Positions 53,529-62,795 of a stretch of 64,000 bases of DNA are shown here, one piece after another. The stretch is from Xanthomonas rydalmerensis. Its GTDB lineage: Bacteria; Pseudomonadota; Gammaproteobacteria; Xanthomonadales; Xanthomonadaceae. The notes beneath the pieces are model-generated. The model ran no database searches. It had not been told where the DNA came from and worked only from the letters and a program-made list of their open reading frames with translations. Numbering within the stretch: the first letter of the stretch is position 1; each line of letters begins with the position of its first letter. The stretch lies in contig NZ_CP126170.1 in NCBI RefSeq assembly GCF_033170385.1, forward strand, positions 451,001 through 515,000, written 5' to 3'. The position numbers and the translations under genes are program-made.

Positions 53529-54806
53529 GTGACCCCGATTTTGGAAAGGCCCCTGCAGGGGCGACGTGTGCTGTTGTGCGTCGGCGGGGGAATCGCCGCC
53601 TACAAGGCGCTGGAACTGGTGCGGCGCCTGCGCGACGCCGGCGCGGAGGTGCAGGTGGCGATGACCGCCGGCGCGCAGCAGTTCGTCACCCCACTGAGCT
53701 TCCAGGCGCTGTCCGGCCATCTCACCCGCACCACGCTGTGGGACAGCGGCGCCGAGCAGGCGATGGGCCACCTGGAACTGGCGCGCTGGGCCGAGCACGT
53801 GGTGGTGGCGCCGGCCACCGCCGACCTGCTGGCGCGCCTGGCGCACGGGCTGGCCGACGACCTGGTGGGCACGCTGTGCCTGGCCAGCACCGCGCCGTTG
53901 ACGGTGTGCCCGGCAATGAACCACCGCATGTGGCTGCACCCGGCCACCCAGGCCAACGTCGCCACCCTGCGCCAGCGCGGCGCACAGGTGGTCGGCCCGA
54001 ACGATGGCCCGCTGGCCGAAGGCGAGTCCGGCCCGGGCCGCCTGGCCGAACCCGAGCAGATCGTTGCCGCGCTGGCGGGGCATACGGACCAGAGCGCCGT
54101 GTCGGCCGCCCCGGCCGCGGCCGCCGTCCCGTCGCGTTCCGGCACTGCCACTGGCACGAGCGCCCTGCGCGGCCTGCGCATGGTGATCAGCGCCGGCCCC
54201 ACCTACGAAGACCTGGATCCGGTGCGCTACCTGGGCAACCGCAGCAGCGGCAAGATGGGCTACGCGCTGGCCGCGGCCGCCGCCCGGCTGGGGGCCGAGG
54301 TGGTGCTGGTCAGCGGTCCGGTGCATTTGCCTACGCCCGCCGGCGTGCAGCGCATCGACGTGCGCTCGGCCGCGCAGATGCGCGAGGCGGTGCTCGGCGC
54401 GCTGCCGGCGGACATCTACATCGGCACCGCCGCGGTCGCCGATTACACGCCCAAGCAGGTGGCGGTGCAGAAGATCAAGAAGAGCGGCGAGACCCTGACC
54501 CTGGAACTGACCCGTACCCCGGACATCCTGGCCGAGGTCGCCGCGCAGACCCAGGCGCTGAAGCTGGTGGTCGGCTTCGCCGCCGAGACCCACGACATCG
54601 AGCGCTACGCCCGTGGCAAACTCGCCGACAAGCACCTGGACCTGATCGTGGCCAACCGGGTGGGGGTGGCCGGCAACGGCTTCGAGAGCGACCAGAACGC
54701 GGCCACCGCCTATTGGCAGGATGGCGAACGCGACTTCCCGGCGGTCTCCAAGACGCAGCTGGCCGAACAATTGCTGGACCTGATCGCGCAGAGGCTGCAC
54801 GCATGA
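53529..54806 (+). CDS. coaBC: Bifunctional phosphopantothenoylcysteine decarboxylase/synthetase CoaBC
   Basis: A 425-aa enzyme for two steps of coenzyme A synthesis. The CoaC flavodoxin-like half has [32 protein letters not shown] and [13 protein letters not shown] with the decarboxylase residues. The CoaB half starts [31 protein letters not shown], and [23 protein letters not shown]. The start is GTG at 53529; no ATG precedes the conserved sequence. The stop overlaps dut (ATGA). Confidence 0.95.
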   Translation: MTPILERPLQGRRVLLCVGGGIAAYKALELVRRLRDAGAEVQVAMTAGAQQFVTPLSFQALSGHLTRTTLWDSGAEQAMGHLELARWAEHVVVAPATADLLARLAHGLADDLVGTLCLASTAPLTVCPAMNHRMWLHPATQANVATLRQRGAQVVGPNDGPLAEGESGPGRLAEPEQIVAALAGHTDQSAVSAAPAAAAVPSRSGTATGTSALRGLRMVISAGPTYEDLDPVRYLGNRSSGKMGYALAAAAARLGAEVVLVSGPVHLPTPAGVQRIDVRSAAQMREAVLGALPADIYIGTAAVADYTPKQVAVQKIKKSGETLTLELTRTPDILAEVAAQTQALKLVVGFAAETHDIERYARGKLADKHLDLIVANRVGVAGNGFESDQNAATAYWQDGERDFPAVSKTQLAEQLLDLIAQRLHA

Positions 54807-55273
54807 GCACTCCCACGCCCTATCCACTGCAGGTGAAGCTGCTGGATCCGCGCTTCGGCGACAGCTGGCCGCTGCCCGACTACGCCACCGAAGCCAGCGC
54901 CGGGCTCGACCTGCGTGCGGCCACCGAGGCGCCGCTGACCCTGGCGCCGGGCGACACCGCGCTGATCCCCAGCGGACTGTCCATCTACATCGCCGATCCG
55001 CAGCTGTGCGCGGTGGTGCTGCCGCGCTCGGGCCTGGGCCACCGCCACGGCATCGTGCTCGGCAACGGCACCGGCCTGATCGACGCCGACTACCAGGGGC
55101 CGCTGCTGATCAGCGTCTGGAACCGCGGCCGCGAGGACTTCACCATCGCCCCCGGCGACCGCATCGCGCAACTGGTGGTGATGCCGGTCGTGCGCGTCGC
55201 CCTGCAGGTGGTGGATACTTTCGCCGACAGCGCCAGGGGAACGGGTGGATTCGGCCATACCGGAGTGCGCTGA
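54803..55273 (+). CDS. dut: dUTPase (deoxyuridine 5'-triphosphate nucleotidohydrolase)
   Basis: A 156-aa trimer-type dUTPase. All five motifs are visible: [37 protein letters not shown] and the terminal [10 protein letters not shown] that closes the active site. The start overlaps the coaBC stop (ATGA). It provides dUMP and prevents uracil incorporation into DNA. The coaBC-dut-algC arrangement is common in gammaproteobacteria. Confidence 0.96.
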   Translation: MSTPTPYPLQVKLLDPRFGDSWPLPDYATEASAGLDLRAATEAPLTLAPGDTALIPSGLSIYIADPQLCAVVLPRSGLGHRHGIVLGNGTGLIDADYQGPLLISVWNRGREDFTIAPGDRIAQLVVMPVVRVALQVVDTFADSARGTGGFGHTGVR

Positions 55274-55288
55274 CAGGGGATCGTCTGC

Positions 55289-57622
55289 ATGAGCGAGGCA
55301 ACACAAGCGCGGCCGGTGCCGCACGGTTTGCGCAAGGTGGCGCCTCTGCTGACGGTGCTGCTGGTGCTGTTGGTGGTCTGGTTCGGCTGGAGCGGGGTCG
55401 AGCAATGGCGGGCCGAGCAAGCCGCCGCCACGCTGGAGCAGGCGCGCGATGCCGCGGTGACGCAGACCCAGCAGGCGCTGGCGGGCGTGGGCAAGCGCCT
55501 GTCCGAGCGCCTGCAGCAGCCGGCCGTGCAGGCAGCGCTGAGCCGCGGCGACGCCGCGGCCGCCGCCCAGGCCCTGCGTGCGGACTGGGCGCAGGCCGAG
55601 GACGCACAGGTGCTGCCGGCCGATCTGGAACCGGGCTACACCGATGCGGCGCACTTCGGCTACGGCCGCCTGGCGCTGCTGGAGAAGGCGCTGATGACCG
55701 GCAAGCTCGCCAGCGCGGTGATCCGCGACGGCGGCGGCCCCCGGCTGGGCCTGGCCTCGCCGGTTTCGCTGGGGGGCAGCGCCGGGGTGGTCTACCTGCG
55801 CCTGCCGCTGGCGTTGCTGACCGACCCGGTCGCGCAGGCATCGGTGCCGGGCACCGGCTACCTGGCCCTGCGCCAGGGCAGCTACGACGTGATCGCCGCT
55901 GGCGACACTGCGCTGCACGATCGCGCCGACGCGATGTCGCGCCCGGTCGGCGACAGCGGCCTGCGCATGGTCGCCTCGCTGCCGGATACCGAAGCCGGTC
56001 CGCTGGGATTGGGCGCGCTGCCTTGCCTGCTGGTCGCCGGCCTGTGCCTGGTGCTGGGCGCGCTGCTGTTGTTGGCCGCGCGCGGGCGCCTGCCGCAGCC
56101 GCGGGCGCGCCGCGCCGGCGCGGCGGCCGCCGAAGAACACACCCTGCAGCAGAGCCTGCAACGCCAGGAGCCGCCGCCGCCGCCGTCCGCCACCGAGGAG
56201 GCGGCGCCGGCCAAGCCGGTGCCGGCGTTCACGGTGGCGCCGGAGATCTTCCGCGCCTACGACATCCGTGGCGTGGTCGGCCGCGACCTCAGCCCGCAGG
56301 TCGCGGCGCTGATCGGCCAGGCGATCGGTGCGGTGATGCAGGAGCAGGGACTCAACGAGGTGGTGGTCGGTCGTGATGGCCGCCTGTCCGGGCCGGAATT
56401 GTCGGCCGCGCTGATCGAGGGTCTGCGCCGCGCCGGCTGCCATGTCACCGACATCGGCCTGGCGCCGACCCCGGTGGTGTACTTCGCCGCCTACCACCTG
56501 CGTGCCGGCAGCTGCGTTGCGGTGACCGGCAGCCACAACCCGGCCGACTACAACGGCTTCAAGATCGTGGTCGGCGGCGAGACCCTGTCCGGCGCCGCCA
56601 TCGCCGACCTGCACGCGCGGATCAGCGCCGGCCGCCTGCCGGTGGCCGACGAGCCGGGCCGGCTGCAGCAGCGCGACGTCGGCGACGACTACATCCAGCG
56701 CATCGCCGACGACGTGCAGCTGGACCGCCCGCTCAAAGTGGTGGCCGATGCCGGCAACGGCGTCGGCGGCGAGCTGGCGCCACGGCTGCTCGAGGCCATC
56801 GGTGCCGAGGTCGTGCCGCTGTACTGCGACGTCGACGGCACCTTCCCCAACCACCATCCCGACCCCAGCGAGCCGCGCAACCTGGAGGATCTGGTGCAGA
56901 CGGTGCGGCGCTTCGACGCCGACCTGGGCGTGGCCTTCGACGGCGACGCCGACCGCCTCGGCGTGGTCACCAAGGAGGGCACGGTGATCTATCCGGACCG
57001 CCTGCTGATGCTGTTCGCCGCCGACGTGCTGCAACGCAATCCCGGCGCGCTGGTGATCTACGACGTCAAGTGCACCGGCAAGCTGTCCGATTACGTGCTG
57101 CGCAACGGCGGCAGCCCGCTGGTGTGGAAGACCGGGCACTCGCTGATCAAGGCGAAGATGCGCGAGACCGACGCCGAACTGGCCGGCGAGATGAGCGGCC
57201 ACTTCTTCTTCAAGGAGCGCTGGTACGGCTTCGACGACGGCCTGTACGCGGCGGCGCGGCTGCTGGAGATCCTGGCCCAGCGCGAGGAATCGCCGTCGGA
57301 CGTGCTGGCCGAACTGCCCGACAGCGTGGCCACGCCGGAGATCAAGCTGCCGGTGGACGGGCAGGACGCGCATGCGCTGGTCGCCGACCTGGTCGCGCGG
57401 GCGCAGCAGGACGGCTCGCCGTTCGCCGGCGCGCGGCTGCTGACCATCGACGGCTTGCGCGCCGATTTCCCCGACGGCTGGGGCCTGGTGCGCGCTTCCA
57501 ACACCACGCCGGTGCTGGTGCTGCGCTTCGAAGCCGACAACACGGCGGCGCTGGAGCGGATCAAGGCGCTGTTCCGCGCCCAGTTGCAGGCGCTGTTGCC
57601 GGCGGTGACGCCGACCTTCTGA
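55289..57622 (+). CDS. algC: Phosphomannomutase/phosphoglucomutase with membrane extension (AlgC/XanA-like)
   Basis: A 777-aa protein in which an N-terminal unit (membrane helices near 17-36 and 244-265 enclosing a periplasm-facing region) precedes a complete alpha-D-phosphohexomutase domain from about 316. The phosphoserine is in VTGSHNPADY (Ser415), the metal site in FDGDADRLG and the sugar site in GEMSGHFFFKE. The catalytic part alone has the length of Pseudomonas AlgC (463 aa). Its sugar-1-phosphates feed exopolysaccharide and LPS. It starts 15 bases after dut with AGGGGA upstream. The role of the N-terminal part is unknown. Confidence 0.88.
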   Translation: MSEATQARPVPHGLRKVAPLLTVLLVLLVVWFGWSGVEQWRAEQAAATLEQARDAAVTQTQQALAGVGKRLSERLQQPAVQAALSRGDAAAAAQALRADWAQAEDAQVLPADLEPGYTDAAHFGYGRLALLEKALMTGKLASAVIRDGGGPRLGLASPVSLGGSAGVVYLRLPLALLTDPVAQASVPGTGYLALRQGSYDVIAAGDTALHDRADAMSRPVGDSGLRMVASLPDTEAGPLGLGALPCLLVAGLCLVLGALLLLAARGRLPQPRARRAGAAAAEEHTLQQSLQRQEPPPPPSATEEAAPAKPVPAFTVAPEIFRAYDIRGVVGRDLSPQVAALIGQAIGAVMQEQGLNEVVVGRDGRLSGPELSAALIEGLRRAGCHVTDIGLAPTPVVYFAAYHLRAGSCVAVTGSHNPADYNGFKIVVGGETLSGAAIADLHARISAGRLPVADEPGRLQQRDVGDDYIQRIADDVQLDRPLKVVADAGNGVGGELAPRLLEAIGAEVVPLYCDVDGTFPNHHPDPSEPRNLEDLVQTVRRFDADLGVAFDGDADRLGVVTKEGTVIYPDRLLMLFAADVLQRNPGALVIYDVKCTGKLSDYVLRNGGSPLVWKTGHSLIKAKMRETDAELAGEMSGHFFFKERWYGFDDGLYAAARLLEILAQREESPSDVLAELPDSVATPEIKLPVDGQDAHALVADLVARAQQDGSPFAGARLLTIDGLRADFPDGWGLVRASNTTPVLVLRFEADNTAALERIKALFRAQLQALLPAVTPTF

Positions 57623-57671
57623 GTCGCTCGCCCGCGCCCGGGATCGTCCGGGCGCCGGGCCGCGCGCCGGC

Positions 57672-58343
57672 TCAGCCGCCGGCGGTGGTCGCGGACTGTG
57701 CCGGGCCGCTGCCTCGGGCCGCGCGATAGCGCTGCAGCACGTCCTCGATTTCCTGATCCAGGCCGAGCCGCTGCTGTTCGAAGTTCTTCTGCATGCGCAA
57801 CTGCCACAGCAAGGCGCGGTGCCGCTGCTGCACATCGACGGCGGTCTTGGCCGGCACGCTCTGCCCGGCCAGCTCGCGCGCGCCGGCGCCGGACAGCAGG
57901 CCGATCAGGCCCTGGCGCAGGCTCTCCACGTTGTAGCGCGCGGTCTGGATGTTGTTGTCGACGATGCCGATGCGCTCGGCGAACACCCGGCGCAGTTCGT
58001 CCTCGGTCTGGTACGACAGCAGCATCGCCTGGTCGGTGCGCTTGCGCGTCTCCAGCGCGGCCTGGTCGGCGCGTTGCTGCGCGGCGTCGGCGGCGGCCGC
58101 GGCGCGTTCCTCGGCATTCAGCGCACGCCCGACCTCGGCGCTGCGCATGCCGCTGGTCGCGTTGAACTCGTCGCGTGCCTGGTTCACCGCCTCCGGCGGC
58201 AGCGCATCGCTGCAGGTGCGTTGGCCGCCCTGGTTCCAGCAGTACAGCTTCTTGGACGGTGCCGATGCCTGTTGCGCCGCGACCGGCAAGGCCAGCAGCG
58301 CCAGCACGGCCGGCAGGACGCGATTGCGTGGTCGGATCGGCAT
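57672..58343 (-). CDS. Secreted coiled-coil protein with DUF4124-like N-terminus
   Basis: A 223-aa product with a signal peptide (VLPAVLALLALPVAAQQ), then SKKLYCWNQGGQRTCSDALP, which recalls DUF4124 (two Cys around a short beta segment), and a long helical region (about 70-215) with heptad-like spacing (ADQAALETRKRTDQAML). It starts 18 bases after pyrE and is probably co-transcribed. Function unknown; an envelope role is likely because it is exported. Confidence 0.78.
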   Translation of the reverse strand: MPIRPRNRVLPAVLALLALPVAAQQASAPSKKLYCWNQGGQRTCSDALPPEAVNQARDEFNATSGMRSAEVGRALNAEERAAAAADAAQQRADQAALETRKRTDQAMLLSYQTEDELRRVFAERIGIVDNNIQTARYNVESLRQGLIGLLSGAGARELAGQSVPAKTAVDVQQRHRALLWQLRMQKNFEQQRLGLDQEIEDVLQRYRAARGSGPAQSATTAGG

Positions 58344-58361
58344 CGTGGCAGCCCCCTGCTG

Positions 58362-59021
58362 TCAGCCAGACGAAGCGCAACCGTAGCGGGCCCGGTAGGC
58401 CAGCAGCGGTTCGCGGAAGCCGACAAGGTCTGCGTTTCCGTCGATGAATGCAAGCAGGTCGCCAAGATGCGCGACCGAGACCACAGGAACGCCGGCTTCG
58501 GCGGCCACCGCCTGCGCCGCGGAGCGGCGGTCGTGCTCGGCGGCGATCTCCTGGCGGTCCAGCGCGACCAGGATCGCGGCCGGCTCGCCGCCGGCGGCCC
58601 GGATGATGCCCAGCGCCTCGCGGATCGCGGTACCGGCGGTGATCACGTCGTCCACGATCAGCACCCGGCGGCCGGCCAGCGACGCGCCGATCAGGCTGCC
58701 GCCTTCGCCGTGCGCCTTGGCCTCCTTGCGGTTGAACGCCAGCGGCAGGTCGCGCTCGCGCCGCGCGTACTCGCAGGCCACTGCCGTGGCCAGCGGAATG
58801 CCCTTGTAGGCCGGGCCGAACAGCAGGTCGAAGTCGAGCCCGGCGGCATCGGCCGCATCCGCGTAGCACGCCGCCAGTCGCGCCATGCTGGCGCCGGAAT
58901 CGAAGCGCCCGGCATTGAAGAAGTAAGGGCTGAGGCGCCCGGACTTCAGCGTGAACTCGCCGAAGCGCAGCGCCTCCGCGTCCAGGGCCAGTTGCAGGAA
59001 ACGTTGCCGGTAGTCGGTCAT
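58362..59021 (-). CDS. pyrE: Orotate phosphoribosyltransferase PyrE
   Basis: A 219-aa PRTase for UMP synthesis. The PRPP loop is VLIVDDVITAGTAIREAL, preceded by FNRKEAKAHGEGGSLIGA, and the N-terminus GEFTLKSGRLSPYFFNAG is typical for PyrE. Start at 59021. The upstream 129 bases hold AATCCCCAATCCC-type repeats shared with the divergent xth gene. Confidence 0.96.
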   Translation of the reverse strand: MTDYRQRFLQLALDAEALRFGEFTLKSGRLSPYFFNAGRFDSGASMARLAACYADAADAAGLDFDLLFGPAYKGIPLATAVACEYARRERDLPLAFNRKEAKAHGEGGSLIGASLAGRRVLIVDDVITAGTAIREALGIIRAAGGEPAAILVALDRQEIAAEHDRRSAAQAVAAEAGVPVVSVAHLGDLLAFIDGNADLVGFREPLLAYRARYGCASSG

Positions 59022-59150
59022 TGGGGGGCCGGGATTCGGGATTGGGGATGACGGGATTCGTAAAAGCATAGCTGGTCGCGAGCGTGCAGCGTCCACGCAT
59101 GGGGTACGCTTCCACGAATCCCCAATCCCTCCATCCCGAATCCCGGCTCT
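59022..59150. repeat. AATCCCCAATCCCG repeats between pyrE and xth
   Basis: GGGATTCGGGATTGGGGATGACGG (only in short form here: the units GGGATTCGGG, GATTGGGGATG) near 59030-59055 and inverted AATCCCCAATCCCTCC near 59117-59132 form inverted copies around a central part with AAAGCATAGCTGGTCGCGA. Similar blocks occur at 22470-22499 and 49459-49520. Confidence 0.65.
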
Positions 59151-59951
59151 ATGCGCATCATCAGCTTCAACGCCAACGGCCTGCGGTCGGCCGCCACCAA
59201 GGGCTTTTTCGAGTGGTTCGCCACCCAGCAGGCGGACGTGCTGTGCGTGCAGGAGACCAAGGCGCAGGAGCATCAGTTGGCCGGGCCGGCGTTCCTGCCG
59301 GACGGCTACCGGGTCTGGTTCCGCGACGCCAGCACCAAGAAGGGCTATAGCGGCGTGGCCATCTACAGCAAGCGTGAGCCGGACGAGGTGCGGACCGCAC
59401 TGGGCTGGCCCGAGTTCGACGAGGAAGGCCGCTACATCGAGGCGCGCTTCGGCAACCTGAGCGTGGTGTCCTTCTACATTCCCTCGGGGTCCTCCGGCGA
59501 GCTGCGCCAGGGCTACAAGTTCCAGGTCATGGACTGGCTGCGGCCGATCCTGGTGGAGTGGCTGCACAGCGGCCGCGACTACGTGCTGTGCGGCGACTGG
59601 AACATCGTGCGCTCGGCGTTGGACATCAAGAACTGGAAGTCGAACCAGAAGAACTCCGGCTGCCTGCCCGCCGAGCGCGACTGGCTCAACGGCCTGTGCG
59701 CCGATCGCGCCGACGACGCCGACCCGGCCAGCGGCCGCGGCTGGGTGGACGCCTACCGCGCGCTGCATCCGGAGGGCCAGGACTACACCTGGTGGAGCAA
59801 CCGCGGCGCGGCGCGCGCCAATGACGTCGGTTGGCGCATCGACTACCAGTTCGTCACTCCCGCGTTGCGCGAGCGCCTGCAGGGCTGTTCCATCTATACC
59901 GCGCAGCGCTTCTCCGACCATGCGCCGTTCACGGTGGACTACCGCGAATGA
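59151..59951 (+). CDS. xth: Exodeoxyribonuclease III / AP endonuclease Xth
   Basis: A 266-aa metal-dependent endonuclease-exonuclease-phosphatase enzyme for base-excision repair. Motifs: ISFNANGLRSA, VQETKAQ (Glu35), GDWNIVRSALDIKN, WSNRGAARANDVGWRIDYQ and the terminal SDHAPFTVDY. The start at 59151 begins MRIISFNANG, the family N-terminus. Its stop overlaps ampG (ATGA). Confidence 0.94.
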   Translation: MRIISFNANGLRSAATKGFFEWFATQQADVLCVQETKAQEHQLAGPAFLPDGYRVWFRDASTKKGYSGVAIYSKREPDEVRTALGWPEFDEEGRYIEARFGNLSVVSFYIPSGSSGELRQGYKFQVMDWLRPILVEWLHSGRDYVLCGDWNIVRSALDIKNWKSNQKNSGCLPAERDWLNGLCADRADDADPASGRGWVDAYRALHPEGQDYTWWSNRGAARANDVGWRIDYQFVTPALRERLQGCSIYTAQRFSDHAPFTVDYRE

Positions 59952-61267
59952 GCGGCGGTGCTTCCACGGCGCCGGTGTCCTACAAGGGCTGGGCCGGGAT
60001 CAAGCGCGCCTTCGCCACGCCGTCGGCGGCGACGATGGCGCTGCTGGGTTTCGGCAGCGGCTTGCCGTTCCTGCTGATCGCCTCGCAGACCCTGTCCACG
60101 CGCCTGCGCGACGTCGGCCTGGACCTGGGCAGCATCGGCCTGATCAGCCTGGCCAGCTTCTTCTACCTGCTCAAGTTCCTGTGGGCGCCGCTGCTGGACC
60201 GCTACCGCTTCCCGCTGCTCGGCTTCCTCGGCCGGCGCCGCTCGTGGCTGCTGGTCTCGCAGTTGGGCGTGGCCATCGGCCTGGTGGCGCTGGCGTTCAC
60301 CCGCCCCGAACTGAGTGTGGGCGCACTGGTGCTGTGGGTGCTGATCGCCTCTTTCGCCGGCGCCACCCAGGACTCGGTGGTGGACGCCTATCGCATCGAG
60401 ATCGCGCCGTTGTCGGCGCAGGCTGCGCTCGCCGCGACCTACACCTTCGGTTATCGCATCGGCCTGATCCTGGCCGGCGCCGGCGCGCTGTATCTGGCGC
60501 AGTACGGCGACTGGACCGTGGCCTATCTGGTCATGGCTGGGCTGATGCTGCTGCCGATCCTCACCACCCTGCTGTGCCGCGAGCCGGAGGTGCCGGCCTC
60601 GACGGTGGTGCGCAGAATCGACGTGGTCGGCGCGTTCTGGCAGCCGATCTCCAGCTTCTTTTCCAGCAACGGCCTGGCGCTGGGGCTGGCGCTGTTGCTG
60701 TTCGTGGGCCTGTTCAAGTTCCCCGACCAGGTGATCGGCGTGATGTCCGGCCCGTTCTACCTGGACTCGGGCTTCGACAAGGCCGACATCGCCACCGTCT
60801 CCAAGCTGTTCGGGGTCTGGATGGGCATCGCCGGCGCCTTCGCCGGTGGTCTGGCGGTGGCCGCCTTCGGCTTCCGGCGCATGTTGCTCGTCGCCGCGCT
60901 GGGCGTGGCGCTGTCCAACCTGGCGTTCCTGCTGATGGCGCACAACCCCGGCCAGCTCTGGTCGTTCTACGCCGCGCTCAGCGCCGACAACCTGTTCCAG
61001 GGCTTCGCCGGCACCGTGCTGGTCGCCTTCATGTCCTCGCTGACCGACCGCAACTTCACCGCCACCCAGTACGCGCTGCTGGTGTCGCTGGCCAACCTGC
61101 CGGGCAAGTTCGTCGGCGGCGTCTCCGGCTACATCGTCGAAGCCACGTCCTACAGCACCTTCTTCGTGCTCAGCGCCTTCACCGTGATCCCGACCCTGCT
61201 GCTGCTGGCCTGGCTGTGGCCGCGGATCCGCGAACAGACGCCACAGGCCACCGCGTCCGGCGATTGA
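59948..61267 (+). CDS. ampG: AmpG-family muropeptide permease
   Basis: A 439-aa MFS protein that imports anhydromuropeptides (GlcNAc-anhydroMurNAc peptides) from the periplasm for recycling. Fourteen or so hydrophobic segments, with the early GFGSGLPFLLIASQTLSTRLRD (cut here to its start GFGSGLPFLL) and FLWAPLLDRYRFPLLGFLGR blocks and ATQDSVVDAYRIE, all AmpG markers. The start at 59948 overlaps the xth stop. AmpG and its ligand can regulate inducible beta-lactamase in species that have ampR; none is seen here. Confidence 0.92.
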   Translation: MSGGASTAPVSYKGWAGIKRAFATPSAATMALLGFGSGLPFLLIASQTLSTRLRDVGLDLGSIGLISLASFFYLLKFLWAPLLDRYRFPLLGFLGRRRSWLLVSQLGVAIGLVALAFTRPELSVGALVLWVLIASFAGATQDSVVDAYRIEIAPLSAQAALAATYTFGYRIGLILAGAGALYLAQYGDWTVAYLVMAGLMLLPILTTLLCREPEVPASTVVRRIDVVGAFWQPISSFFSSNGLALGLALLLFVGLFKFPDQVIGVMSGPFYLDSGFDKADIATVSKLFGVWMGIAGAFAGGLAVAAFGFRRMLLVAALGVALSNLAFLLMAHNPGQLWSFYAALSADNLFQGFAGTVLVAFMSSLTDRNFTATQYALLVSLANLPGKFVGGVSGYIVEATSYSTFFVLSAFTVIPTLLLLAWLWPRIREQTPQATASGD

Positions 61268-61332
61268 AAGGGCGCCCTGAGGCACGGATGATGGGTAACG
61301 GCGCATCCGTGCGCCGTTGCCCGGGAGTCCGC

Positions 61333-61560
61333 ATGAGCGACCTTGTGTTGCGCGATATCGACCCGTTCCTGCTCGAACGCATCCGCCGCATCGCCGTCGC
61401 GCGTGGCTGGACCCAACGCCAGGCGGTGCTGGCCTTGATCGAGCAAGGCCTGTTCTCCAGCGAGCACGACGTGCGCAGCGGGTTCGAGCACCGCGAGGTG
61501 GATGCGCTGTCGGAGGCGATCGCGGCCTTGCGCGCGCTGCCGTCCGGCAGCGGCTTCTGA
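61333..61560 (+). CDS. Small ribbon-helix-helix-like protein
   Basis: A 75-aa protein with a beta strand (LVLRDIDPFLLERIR) followed by two helices (RRIAVARGWTQRQAVLALIE), the layout of ribbon-helix-helix DNA-binding antitoxins and regulators. No toxin gene is beside it. It follows ampG by 65 bases and is convergent with anmK at a 15-base distance. The ATG at 61333 lies 8 bases after GGGAG. Confidence 0.66.
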   Translation: MSDLVLRDIDPFLLERIRRIAVARGWTQRQAVLALIEQGLFSSEHDVRSGFEHREVDALSEAIAALRALPSGSGF

Positions 61561-61575
61561 CCTTCGACGCGTCGC

Positions 61576-62706
61576 TCAGGCGGGGTGGATCGCGCCGAGG
61601 ATGCGCGGACCGCGTGCGCCGGTGACCGACGGCAGGTTGCCCGGCAGTCCGGCCAGGGTCTGCCGGGCCAGCCAGGCGAAGCCCATCGCTTCGATGTAGT
61701 CCGGGTCCAGGCCCCGCGCCTGGCTCGATTGCACCTGCACGTCCGGCAGCCGCGCCTGCAGCCGCGCCAGCAACAGCGGGTTGTGCACGCCGCCGCCGCA
61801 CAGCAGCAGTTGCCGGGTCGCCGGCTGCTGTGTCTGCAGCGCGTCGGCGACGGTGACCGCGGTGAGTTCCAGCAGCGTCGCCTGTACCGCGGCCGGCGCA
61901 GGCGCCATCGCCTCCAGGCAGGCCTCCAGCCAGCGCAGGTGGAACTGCTCGCGCCCGGTGCTCTTGGGCGGCGGCAACGCGAACCAGGGATCGGCCAGCA
62001 GGCGCTGCAGCAGGTCGGCGTCGACCGCGCCGCTGGCGGCGAACGCGCCGCCGGCATCGTAGGGCTGGCCGCGATGGCGCTGGCACCAGGCATCGAGCAG
62101 CGCGTTGGCCGGGCCGGTGTCGAAGCCGCGCACGGCGCCGTGCGCCGGCAGCAGGGTCAGGTTGCCGATGCCGCCGAGATTGAGCACGGCCCGGTCCTCG
62201 TGCGCCGCCCCCAGCATCGCGGCATGGAAGGCCGGCATCAGCGGTGCGCCATGGCCGCCGGCGGCGACGTCGCGGCGGCGGAAATCGCAGACCGTGGCGA
62301 TGCCGGTCAACTCCGCGATGCGGTTGCCGTCGCCGAGTTGCCAGGTAAAGGCGGGGTCGGCCAGCGGGCGGTGGCGCACGGTCTGCCCGTGCGAACCGAT
62401 CGCGCGGACTGCGGCCGGCGCCACGCCGGCGTCGTCGAGCAGGCGCAGCGCCGCCTCGGCGAAGGCGATCGCGACCTCGGCGTCGAGCTTCCCCAGCGCG
62501 TCCAGCGAGGCGATGTCGCCGCCTTCGCCCAGCGCGATCAGCGCGGCGCGCTGCTGCGGTGCCCAGGCGTAGGTGCGACCCAGGTGCAGCTGTGGGCGTC
62601 CGTCATGGTCGAAGCGCACCAGCGCGGCGTCGATGCCGTCGGCGCTGGTGCCGGACATCAGGCCGAGGAACAGGGCGTCGTCGGAAACGGCGGAAGGCGA
62701 GGGCAT
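61576..62706 (-). CDS. anmK: Anhydro-N-acetylmuramic acid kinase AnmK
   Basis: A 376-aa kinase of the ASKHA fold that phosphorylates and opens anhydroMurNAc for murein recycling. Motifs: [66 protein letters not shown] and [13 protein letters not shown]. The ATG at 62706 is preferred to a GTG three codons upstream. It belongs with ampG and the M23 peptidase in peptidoglycan turnover. Confidence 0.94.
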   Translation of the reverse strand: MPSPSAVSDDALFLGLMSGTSADGIDAALVRFDHDGRPQLHLGRTYAWAPQQRAALIALGEGGDIASLDALGKLDAEVAIAFAEAALRLLDDAGVAPAAVRAIGSHGQTVRHRPLADPAFTWQLGDGNRIAELTGIATVCDFRRRDVAAGGHGAPLMPAFHAAMLGAAHEDRAVLNLGGIGNLTLLPAHGAVRGFDTGPANALLDAWCQRHRGQPYDAGGAFAASGAVDADLLQRLLADPWFALPPPKSTGREQFHLRWLEACLEAMAPAPAAVQATLLELTAVTVADALQTQQPATRQLLLCGGGVHNPLLLARLQARLPDVQVQSSQARGLDPDYIEAMGFAWLARQTLAGLPGNLPSVTGARGPRILGAIHPA

Positions 62707-62795
62707 GCAAGGCACCAGGCGGCGGTCGGCGCCGCAGCGTGGGCCAGGTACCGCCGCCCGTCAATGCGCGGCGCGGCGGAACCGGTCGCTGGCGC

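Noticed and set aside
61333..61560. Antitoxin of a toxin-antitoxin pair
   Set aside because: No small toxin-like gene is adjacent; the RHH-like fold alone does not show it.
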